A stretch of DNA of 64,000 nt from Flagellimonas lutimaris (lineage in GTDB: Bacteria; Bacteroidota; Bacteroidia; Flavobacteriales; Flavobacteriaceae). Where the stretch lies: NCBI RefSeq assembly GCF_003581615.1, contig NZ_QXFH01000070.1, positions 124,001-188,000 of the forward strand, read 5' to 3'. Positions 56,898 through 64,000 of the stretch are shown here, piece by piece (positions within the stretch are counted from its first letter, which is position 1; each line of letters starts with the position of its first letter). Position numbers and translations under genes: made by a program. The notes under the pieces were generated by a model. It saw nothing but the letters and a program-made list of their open reading frames with translations. It was not told the DNA's origin and searched no databases.

Positions 56898-57428
56898 ATG
56901 AAACTGATAAAATCATTCCTAATAATTGCCGTGCTATTAGTAGGTACAAATGCTATAGCACAGAGTAAAAAAGATAAGAAAATAATGGCCGATGCCAAAA
57001 AAGCGAAGGCAACCCTATTGAAAACAAGTCCAGGTTTAGAACGTTTTTTTGATGAATCTGCCGGATATGTCATCTTCCCCAATGTTGGCAAGGGTGGATT
57101 TATTATCGGCGGTGCATCCGGCAACGGTGTTGTTTATGAAAATGGGGGGGCCGTGGGCATGGCAGACCTTAAAAAACTGAACATTGGCCTACAAGCTGGT
57201 GGACAGGCGATCATCGAGGTGATTTTCTTTGAAACCGATGTGGACCTACAACGTTTTAAAACCGAAAAATTCCAATTTGCTGCGGAAACCTCTGCGGTAG
57301 CCTTGAAATCTGGAATTGCCTTTGAGGCCAAATATAAAGATGGTGTAGCTGTTTTTGCCCTGCCCAAAGCTGGTCTTATGGCCGATGCATCGGTTGGTGG
57401 GCAAAAATTTAAGTATAAAGCTTTTTAA
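56898..57428 (+). CDS. SYLF-domain lipid-binding protein (exported)
   Basis: A 176-residue protein with a signal peptide (1-21, VLLVGTNAIAQ) and a SYLF/Ysc84 domain, a beta-rich fold that binds phosphoinositides in eukaryotes. Marks are FFDESAGYVIFPNVGKGGFIIGGASGNGVVYENG and VDLQRFKTEKFQFAAETSAVALKSGIA with ADASVGGQKFKY at the end. Exported bacterial versions are of unknown function. A hairpin follows the stop. It is divergent from katG (235 bases between starts). Confidence 0.87.
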   Translation: MKLIKSFLIIAVLLVGTNAIAQSKKDKKIMADAKKAKATLLKTSPGLERFFDESAGYVIFPNVGKGGFIIGGASGNGVVYENGGAVGMADLKKLNIGLQAGGQAIIEVIFFETDVDLQRFKTEKFQFAAETSAVALKSGIAFEAKYKDGVAVFALPKAGLMADASVGGQKFKYKAF

Positions 57429-57443
57429 AAATTAATCCCTGGT

Positions 57444-57473
57444 CCCTGAGGTTAAATCCTCAGGGGGGCATTT
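57444..57473 (+). terminator. Hairpin after the SYLF gene
   Basis: CCCTGAGG / CCTCAGGG arms with a 6-base loop, then a weak T run (CATTTTG). It is 16 bases after the stop. Confidence 0.55.
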
Positions 57474-57527
57474 TGTGTTGTGCCAATTCCTACAAATCTT
57501 CGTTTTATAACATTATGATTCTTTGAA

Positions 57528-58649
57528 TCATGCATTTAATCTAAGTGAAGGATTTGTGAAACTCATTAAAAATTGGCGTAATGTAGTTATTGCGGCTTGA
57601 CTACACCAGGCTTCACCAATAAAATTATCCTTTGGATTCTTATAAAACAAATAAGGGTGATATCTTAAAATTGTACTTAAAACAAACGCAAATAAATAAT
57701 CTGAAAGAATCGGTCTCCACACCAAATCAATATTGTTAAGTTTTAATTTAGGAACAAAGTGCCAATGATGATCAGGATATTCAAAATACGGACGAAACCC
57801 AAAGAAGTCTTTTAATGCATTTTCTGCTTCTGGAATACTATAATATAGGTCAATTTGCCTCGCAGTTGTAGAATGATCTCTAATGGTAAAATCTATCAAT
57901 GATTTTCTTGAAAACTGAGTTGGATGGAAATCATAACAATTCTACCAATCAATTTTATCTTGATTATTGATAAACCTACTAGGTACTATCGTGTATAATT
58001 TATCAGGTAGATTTATCTGTAATTAGTTGTAAGTCTGAACTAGCACAAGACATTTCAAACCAAGTTTTACTCTCGTTGCTTCTTATTAAGGAAAACAAAG
58101 GGATTATGGAGGGGTTGAATCCATAAAATTGAGAGGTTTCATATTCAATATCCTGACAGTATGGAAGAAAGTCCTTTACCTTAATTTTAGTAGTATCACT
58201 AAATGGCCATTCATTTCCCGTAATTGCCTTATAAAATATCGCAAAAACATTTCTTTTATTTCTAGTAATTTTTGGGTGTATTTCTAACTCTTAATCAATA
58301 ATTCGATTAATATTTTGCGGTTGTGCAGACAGTCCATGGAATACACTATTTGTTGACAAATAATTTCTTCTCAAAAATCTACTTGTTACCGTTAATGCTT
58401 TAGCAAGATTCAAGAAACTATAATAATAAAGCAGTCCAGAAGATCTCCAATTTGAATTGTGAGCATCCATAAAATATGTTTTAGCTTGATCAATATATGG
58501 TGCGGTACTTGTTTACCATATATAGCTTTTGATCCAGAGATGAACCGTAACATTGTTTAATGTTGCCAAATTTGCAAATACAGCTCTGCAGTCGTCGTAA
58601 TATTTGAAACTCCATTATTCAAAAAGGGTTTGAATTTGTCTTCAGCCAT
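57528..58649 (-). pseudogene. Broken yaaC-like gene
   Basis: The minus strand between 58649 and 57528 reads as one YaaC-type protein only if several stops and frame changes are ignored. The head (58649-58557) reads MAEDKFKPFLNNGVSNITTT, the middle has SGLLYYYSFLNLAKALTV followed by HGLSAQ (the YaaC hallmark), and the end is the 123-codon ORF 57899-57528 (WRPILSDYLFAFVLSTILRYHPYLFYK). In-frame stops follow RIID, KST and KIDW. YaaC is of unknown function; a short yaaC/JAB neighbourhood suggests an accessory insert now decaying. Confidence 0.7.
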
Positions 58650-58788
58650 ACTTAATTATGCTTTTAACTTGCGATATATAAGCAATTACCAAAATAATTC
58701 TAAAACAACAAAACTTTGTTTATTGAGTTAAACGAAGAAAAATAATCAGACCAATTAGTAAAATGCATTGTTTCTCTATCTTTAAACC

Positions 58789-59190
58789 ATGACCGTTAGA
58801 CTACCAAAAGACGAAGACAAATACATATCGGGCACTGATGATATTGCGCGTATTATGCAAAAGGTGCTTTGGCGACAAAACAAGCTCCATAGACAAAAAG
58901 AATATTTCTGGACCATTGGGCTCAATGCTGCAAACGATATTGAGTATATTGAACTTGTAACGATTGGCACAAGCAACCGAAATATTGTTACGCCAGTACA
59001 AGTTTTAAGTCTGGCAGCGGCCAAAGAATGTCATAAGATTGTCCTCTGCCATAACCATCCTTCGGGTAAATTGGAGCCAAGTGAAGCGGATATAGCATTT
59101 ACAGACCGTATGGAAAAAGCTGCTGCCGTTTTGGAAATAGAACTATTGGACCACATCATAATTACAGAAGTAAACTACGTGGCCATTTAA
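58789..59190 (+). CDS. RadC/JAB-domain protein, short form
   Basis: A 133-residue protein with a JAMM/MPN (RadC-like) domain. The metal motif is HNHPSGKLEPSEAD (HxHx7Sx2D), preceded by TIGTSNRNIVTPVQVLSLAAA. It lacks the N-terminal helix-hairpin-helix of full RadC and ends slightly short of typical JAB proteins (about 150 residues). Stand-alone JAB proteins are frequent on integrative elements in Bacteroidota. It lies beside the broken yaaC gene. The function is unknown; a DNA-repair role is not established for the family. Confidence 0.8.
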   Translation: MTVRLPKDEDKYISGTDDIARIMQKVLWRQNKLHRQKEYFWTIGLNAANDIEYIELVTIGTSNRNIVTPVQVLSLAAAKECHKIVLCHNHPSGKLEPSEADIAFTDRMEKAAAVLEIELLDHIIITEVNYVAI

Positions 59191-59211
59191 GGGTTGTCAA
59201 GACAACTTGGA

Positions 59212-59236
59212 TGAGATTCCCGCCTGCGCAGGAATG
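59212..59236. repeat. REP-like palindromic element
   Basis: GATTCCCGCCTGCGCAGGAATGA contains the perfect palindrome CCTGCGCAGG (59223-59232) and looks like the dispersed single-hairpin repeats of many bacterial genomes. No second copy was noticed in this window. It lies between two convergent genes. Confidence 0.5.
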
Positions 59237-59250
59237 AAGTTACATTGGTT

Positions 59251-59688
59251 TTATGCAAACCATTGCCCCCAAGGAATGCGGCTCAAAATCAATAAAAGAC
59301 CCAGCCCATAAAAAATGGAGATGGTCTTGAATTTTTTCTCGCTCTCCATAAACTTTTTATGTCGGGACCAGCCTATGGTGATCAAAACCAGAGCTATTAT
59401 GTTTATGAAAGGATGTTCTACCGCCAACAAACGTGCAGGAGCATTTAATCCGCCCATTCCCAAGGTTTGAATAGCCTTAAGTCCGTTTGCTGATGTAAAG
59501 AACAATAGCAGACCCACCAAAAGCTGAATATGGCTAAGTATAAGTGCAAAGAGACTTACGCGAAGGTCTTTATACATTGTGAAGTCTTTTTTGCCCAACC
59601 AGCCTGCTATGGCATTGACCACGGCAATAACTAAAACGGCCAAAACCACGTAGGCCAAATAAGAGTGTAGGTTCTTGATGATTTCCAT
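59251..59688 (-). CDS. Four-helix membrane protein with conserved histidines
   Basis: A 145-residue integral membrane protein with about four hydrophobic helices (residues 10-30, 42-65, 92-110, 122-140). Histidines lie near helix ends (His8, His53, His91), and it ends RIPWGQWFA. The layout resembles the 'cytochrome b-like' small membrane proteins of flavobacteria, but no heme-binding pair can be demonstrated. The function is not recognised. It lies after the terminator of the TonB receptor on the same strand. Confidence 0.6.
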   Translation of the reverse strand: MEIIKNLHSYLAYVVLAVLVIAVVNAIAGWLGKKDFTMYKDLRVSLFALILSHIQLLVGLLLFFTSANGLKAIQTLGMGGLNAPARLLAVEHPFINIIALVLITIGWSRHKKFMESEKKFKTISIFYGLGLLLILSRIPWGQWFA

Positions 59689-59730
59689 AAGGTATAGTTT
59701 GTGAGCTTAAAAATACGGATTTTTGAATAT

Positions 59731-59763
59731 AAAAAAAGCCCTTCGCGAGAGCGAAGGGCTTTT
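59731..59763 (-). terminator. Terminator after the 893-residue TonB receptor gene
   Basis: Arms AGCCCTTCGC / GCGAAGGGCT with a GAGA loop and A7 on the left (T7 on the minus strand). It is 21 bases from the receptor stop. Confidence 0.9.
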
Positions 59764-59783
59764 GATTTTATAAAAAGGCCTGA

Positions 59784-62465
59784 TTAGAAATCGTAACGTA
59801 ATGTTACGTTCCATGTTCTACCCCATCCAAAATAACCTCGGTTGGAAACATTTATACCCTTGTATGTCTCATCGCCCGGTTCAACAAAATCAGTTGTTGT
59901 TAAGCGAGAAATATAAATGTGATTCAACAAATTGTTCACATTAGCTCTGATTTTCAACTGCTTTGTTTTATTAGCGCCTAATGGAACTCTGAAAGTTGCA
60001 CCCGCATCCATTATACTATATGCAGGCAATTTCAAGTTTTCTTTGACAGCTCCTACATCAGAATAAAGGTCTCCGTAATATCTCCAGTCAGAATCAACAG
60101 AGAACATGTCGTTGATTCTGTAAGATAATCCAAGTCCACCGGAAGTTTGAGCAGCACCACCAACTTTTCCACCATCGTAATCAACATTTTCCGTGCTTAT
60201 TACATTTCTTTCTTCATCGGTAACCTGAGTAACAGCATCACCTTGGTATTTCCAATCTCCGATAGATGCGAAACCATTTATGGAAAGTCCTGAAACTGGT
60301 CTGAATTTAAAGTCTACTTCCACACCTGTATGCAATTGTTCTGTACCAAAGTTTGTTTCAAATGTAACCACATCGTCCACCACGTCAGAGCTTGTTACAA
60401 CCCTGTCTTTCCAAGAAGTTCTGTACAAGTTTAAGTTAGCAGAGAACATGGAACTAGAGAAACCATATCCTGCTTCAAGACCAAGAATTTTCTCATTTTC
60501 CGTCAACGGGTTTACTTGGTTTGTAAAGTTCAGATAAATATTGTCGTGATATGGCTGACGGCTATAGTACCCAGCATTTGCGTAAAAACTATGTTGAGAT
60601 GTTGGGGTGTAACTAAACCCTGCTTTTGCATTGTAACCAATGTTATTCACTTTTTCAGAATCCGTTCCTGGTTCGATATCCGATGGCAACGGTTCGCCTG
60701 TCCATTGAGATGAAGTTCCGTTGATCAAAGATTGGTCAGCATATTGGTAGAAGTCAAATCTTTGATGGTATTGGTTTGAGATAGAACCTTGGAAGAAGGT
60801 AGAAAAAGTGTCAGTTGCATACTCCAATTGCGTGAACAACCCTCCGTAGGAGATTCGCTCATCATTGCTATAAGCAATCTTTTGATCCTCAGGATATGAG
60901 TTAAATGCTGCAGCCCATCCGGAAGGTCTGAATGACTCCGTAGCAATTACTTGTTTATACGTACCAAAGGTACCATAAGATTCGTGATTGTTGTTTTGGT
61001 CAATCAAACGAATGTTTTCTTGCCAAGAATCCAAACCATGGAAATCTGAAACTACTCTAAAGTGTTTACCGTAGTAAGTTCTTAAGTCAAAACCAACATT
61101 CCAAGTTAGATTGTCACTAAGTTGTTTTTCAAAGTTTGAAATCAAGCCATACCAATTGTGCAGGTTCATGGATGCTCTTGTAACGTATCCGCCCCCAGCT
61201 GCAAAATATCCGCCTGCACCATCAGGCACACTTTGGTTAAATGCATAAATGGCGTCATAATCAATACGTCCTTCATCAGTTCTAATCCTATCACCACGGT
61301 TACCTGTTCCACCACCATTACCCCAAGAAGCGTAAAGTACTGTAGAAAGGTTGGCAGTTTCGCTGATATTCCAGTCCCAGTTCAAGTTGGCAACCGGTTT
61401 GTGGTAAAAGTTCCTTCTTTCAGTCAAATACTGACCATTGTAAGTTCCCCAGTTGTTGTTGTACCTTCTTCCATACTCCAAGTAATCAGCAATTGGTTTA
61501 GTAAAGTTTTGATCATGGAACTGAGGTGCACCTGTAATCAAAAAGTTGAAGTTATGTGAATCATTTGGGCTGTAACCTACAGAGATGAAATAGGTTTGTC
61601 CTTCTCCAAAGTTACCCTCGTTGTAACCATCACCTTGCCAGTGAGAAAGCATAACACTCATACCCCATCCTTTGTCAGAAATACCCGTGTTGTAACCGGC
61701 AGATGTTTTAATATAGTTGTTGTTGGCTACGGTTGCATAACCAAAACCACCTTCGTTCATTTCTGTGGCTTTTGTTACAAAGTTAACTGTACCACCAACA
61801 GAAGAAATAGCCAATTTAGAAGAACCAAGACCCCTTTGAATCTGAATACCCGAAGCGATATCATTGATACCGGACCAGTTTGACCAATACATCTTACCGT
61901 CTTCCATACCGTTGATTGGCTGTCCATTCAATAAAAAAGCAGTGTTGTCTTGTTCAAAACCTCTAACCCTCATATCTGTATCACCAAAACCTCCAGACTG
62001 ACCAGATACATATACAGATGGTGTATTTACCAATGTCATGGTAACGTCTTGAGTACCTATTTTCTCTTGAATTGTTTTAATTGGTACAGAAGATACAGCG
62101 ATTGGTGTCTGTCTGTCCGTTGCAAGGTCAATAATACCCGTACCTATAACCACAACCTCACCAAGCTCCTCGGCGTCAGGCATTAATGAAATGGTTCCTA
62201 CGCTGCCAGTGGAAGAAAAAGGAATTGATTTGGAAACAAACCCTATATACGAAACAATCAATGTTCCCGAGCCTTGGTTTACTTCCAAAGTAAAGTTTCC
62301 ATCAAAATCTGTAGACGTTCCCGTTCTGGTTCCTTTGACCATTACGGTAGCTCCTGGTAGTGGCGCGCCCATGTCTCCATCGACTACCGTTCCAGTAAGA
62401 GTTCCTTGTGAAAATGCCATCGCGGAAACAAAAATTGCCGCAATAGCCAAGTAGATTCTTTTCAT
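59784..62465 (-). CDS. TonB-dependent receptor with CarboxypepD-like N-domain
   Basis: An 893-residue outer-membrane receptor: signal peptide (1-19), carboxypeptidase-like regulatory domain (about 20-100, LTGTVVDGDMGAPLPGATVMVKGTRTG), TonB box EELGEVVVIGTG, plug (about 115-230, MRVRGFEQDNTAFLLNGQPINGM; GIQIQRGLGSSKLAISSVGGTVNFVTK) and a barrel ending in VTLRYDF. No SusD partner is seen, so the ligand is not predictable; the size fits peptide, sugar or siderophore uptake. It is flanked by pgi upstream on the same strand and ends in a strong terminator. Confidence 0.88.
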   Translation of the reverse strand: MKRIYLAIAAIFVSAMAFSQGTLTGTVVDGDMGAPLPGATVMVKGTRTGTSTDFDGNFTLEVNQGSGTLIVSYIGFVSKSIPFSSTGSVGTISLMPDAEELGEVVVIGTGIIDLATDRQTPIAVSSVPIKTIQEKIGTQDVTMTLVNTPSVYVSGQSGGFGDTDMRVRGFEQDNTAFLLNGQPINGMEDGKMYWSNWSGINDIASGIQIQRGLGSSKLAISSVGGTVNFVTKATEMNEGGFGYATVANNNYIKTSAGYNTGISDKGWGMSVMLSHWQGDGYNEGNFGEGQTYFISVGYSPNDSHNFNFLITGAPQFHDQNFTKPIADYLEYGRRYNNNWGTYNGQYLTERRNFYHKPVANLNWDWNISETANLSTVLYASWGNGGGTGNRGDRIRTDEGRIDYDAIYAFNQSVPDGAGGYFAAGGGYVTRASMNLHNWYGLISNFEKQLSDNLTWNVGFDLRTYYGKHFRVVSDFHGLDSWQENIRLIDQNNNHESYGTFGTYKQVIATESFRPSGWAAAFNSYPEDQKIAYSNDERISYGGLFTQLEYATDTFSTFFQGSISNQYHQRFDFYQYADQSLINGTSSQWTGEPLPSDIEPGTDSEKVNNIGYNAKAGFSYTPTSQHSFYANAGYYSRQPYHDNIYLNFTNQVNPLTENEKILGLEAGYGFSSSMFSANLNLYRTSWKDRVVTSSDVVDDVVTFETNFGTEQLHTGVEVDFKFRPVSGLSINGFASIGDWKYQGDAVTQVTDEERNVISTENVDYDGGKVGGAAQTSGGLGLSYRINDMFSVDSDWRYYGDLYSDVGAVKENLKLPAYSIMDAGATFRVPLGANKTKQLKIRANVNNLLNHIYISRLTTTDFVEPGDETYKGINVSNRGYFGWGRTWNVTLRYDF

Positions 62466-62637
62466 TTAATTCAGTGTTTAAGTGTTTAATTAGCCTTGCA
62501 AAAGTGATTTATTTTTGACATTCTGCGATTAAGTCAAAGTTAAAATCACGCAAATATAGTTAACACTAAATTAACAAAACAAGTTATCTGACAGACAATT
62601 GTTTAGAGTTTTTGAGTGGATTTAAAAAGATGGCAAT

Positions 62638-64000
62638 TTACTCCTTAAAAAAATGTAGAAGGTTCAATGTGGAGCTATCGTGTTTACCAATTTCTGAATT
62701 CTCGATATCGGTCAAGATATTTTTGGCCAATTGCTTTCCTAATTCCACGCCCCATTGATCGTAGCTGAAGATATTCCAGACAACACCTTGTACAAATATT
62801 TTATGCTCGTAAAGTGCAATCAGCGCACCGAGGCTTTTGGGAGTCAGTTTTTCTATCAATATGGTATTGGTAGGCTTATTTCCTTCGAAAATTTTAAAAG
62901 GAAGCAGTTTTTTGAGTTCTTCACCAGACAATCCTTGGGATTCGAGTTCTTGTTTTACCTCTTCCCCTGTTTTACCGTTCATCAAAGCTTCTGTCTGTGC
63001 AAAGTAGTTTGCCATCAATTTATTATGATGATCTACATCCCCATGCAAGGATTTCTTGTAACCGATAAAATCCGTTGGAATCAATTTTGTTCCCTGATGT
63101 ATCAACTGAAAAAAGGCGTGCTGCGAATTGGTGCCTGGCTCCCCCCAAATGATGGTACCCGTTTCATAACCTACTCTATTACCAGACCTATCCATGCTTT
63201 TGCCATTGCTCTCCATGATACCTTGCTGCAAGTATGCGGAAAAACGGTGCAAGTATTGTGTATAGGGGATGATGGCTTCGGTCTCCGCCCCATAAAAATT
63301 ATTGTACCAAATACTGATAAGAGCCAATATCAGCGGGATGTTCTCCTCAAATGGGGTTTCCTTGAAGTGGACATCCATTTCATTAGCTCCATCCAAAAGT
63401 GCCTCAAAGTTCTCGTAACCTACGGAAAGGGCTATTGACAATCCAACAGCACTCCAAAGGGAGAATCTACCTCCGACCCAATCCCACATGGGAAAAACAT
63501 TTTCATCTGCAATACCAAACTCCTTGATTTTTTCAAGGTTCGTGGATACTGCAACAAAATGGTCCGCTACATCTTTTTCGGATGCGCTTTGCAAGAACCA
63601 CTTTTTAATGGTCAACGCATTGGACAATGTCTCTTGGGTAGTAAAAGATTTTGATACTATTACGAATAATGTCGTCTCTGTATCAAGCTCTTTCAGCACC
63701 TCGTGAACCAAGTCACCGTCCACATTGCTTACAAAATGGGTTTTTAAATCATTTTGATAGAATTTTAATGCTTCGGTTACCATTACAGGTCCTAAATCCG
63801 ACCCGCCGATTCCAATATTAACTATGTCGGTAAAGGCTTTGCCCGTATGTCCTTTTCGCTCTCCAGAAATAACGGCCTCCGAAAAAGATTTAATTTTTTC
63901 TTTTACCTCAAAAACCTCCTCAATAATATTCACGCCGTCCACTAAAGCCTTGTCTCCTTTTTTGGCGCGCAAAGCGGTATGCAATACTGCCCTGCCTTCG
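62638..64000 (-). CDS. pgi: Glucose-6-phosphate isomerase (5' end outside window)
   Basis: The minus strand is open from the window edge through the stop at 62638 (about 454 residues visible of about 530). [17 protein letters not shown], the signature [39 protein letters not shown] and the C-terminal [19 protein letters not shown] with [13 protein letters not shown] match the cytosolic glycolytic enzyme. The first residues ([16 protein letters not shown]) lack the N-terminus, which lies beyond 64000. Confidence 0.95.
   Translation of the reverse strand, partial: EGRAVLHTALRAKKGDKALVDGVNIIEEVFEVKEKIKSFSEAVISGERKGHTGKAFTDIVNIGIGGSDLGPVMVTEALKFYQNDLKTHFVSNVDGDLVHEVLKELDTETTLFVIVSKSFTTQETLSNALTIKKWFLQSASEKDVADHFVAVSTNLEKIKEFGIADENVFPMWDWVGGRFSLWSAVGLSIALSVGYENFEALLDGANEMDVHFKETPFEENIPLILALISIWYNNFYGAETEAIIPYTQYLHRFSAYLQQGIMESNGKSMDRSGNRVGYETGTIIWGEPGTNSQHAFFQLIHQGTKLIPTDFIGYKKSLHGDVDHHNKLMANYFAQTEALMNGKTGEEVKQELESQGLSGEELKKLLPFKIFEGNKPTNTILIEKLTPKSLGALIALYEHKIFVQGVVWNIFSYDQWGVELGKQLAKNILTDIENSEIGKHDSSTLNLLHFFKE

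Noticed and set aside
57429-59250. Defence system in the accessory patch
   Set aside because: Only a broken yaaC-like gene and a JAB protein are present; there is no nuclease, methylase, toxin or other defence gene.

Overview
The window reads as chromosome from a marine-type member of the Flavobacteriaceae (Bacteroidota). The evidence is the gliding-motility pair gldE-gldD behind mutY-ssb, five TonB-dependent receptors (one cut by the window edge), DUF4270 next to a single-domain starch-synthase-like protein, many 'LxxC' lipoproteins, an atpD-atpC pair with a very short epsilon subunit, promoter boxes of the Bacteroidota type (TAnnTTTG), and little sign of Shine-Dalgarno sequences. A genus cannot be assigned safely from sequence alone; a Muricauda/Allomuricauda-like organism is only a guess. 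No tRNA, rRNA, CRISPR array, prophage or intact insertion sequence was seen.

Layout. 0-7 kb: edge of a TonB receptor with a Cys-motif membrane protein, then conserved housekeeping (mutY-ssb-gldE-gldD; HU, a 29-residue basic ribosomal-type protein, RNase G). 7-11 kb: a secreted six-hairpin glycosidase, recX and a JmjC/cupin-like hydroxylase. 11-17 kb: a rearranged segment. A 3' remnant of bioB and a 5' remnant of bioF, on the same strand, flank a TonB receptor divergently paired with a MocR-type regulator, a small SPFH-like gene scrap, a GT-C mannosyltransferase-like protein and a DUF2007 protein. 17-28 kb: M61 peptidase, GNAT, atpC-atpD, a TonB receptor, glmS and DUF4270. 28-38 kb: starch-synthase-like protein, panC-panD-flippase-like operon, degenerate esterase, radA, quinoprotein dehydrogenase with a cytochrome c domain, aldo/keto reductase, xth. 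38-49 kb: isochorismatase-type hydrolase, secreted Gfo/Idh oxidoreductase, TonB receptor, M20 amidohydrolase with metallophosphoesterase, an SdpR-SdpI pair with a palindromic operator, DUF3124, fhs, glyS. 49-57 kb: coiled-coil protein, comF, Ig-like lipoprotein, omega-amidase, ankyrin protein and katG. 57-59 kb: a small accessory patch with a SYLF protein, a broken yaaC-like gene, a RadC/JAB protein and a REP-like palindrome. 59-64 kb: a membrane protein, a large TonB receptor and pgi (cut by the window end).

How the genes work together. Most of the window is core metabolism and envelope. The most interesting part is 10.7-16.9 kb, where the biotin-synthesis genes bioF and bioB survive only as end fragments around an outer-membrane uptake receptor. 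Its divergent regulator is a MocR protein in which the residue aligned with the PLP-binding lysine is glutamine. The simplest inference is loss of biotin synthesis at this locus with an uptake module beside the remains; whether the receptor carries biotin is untested.
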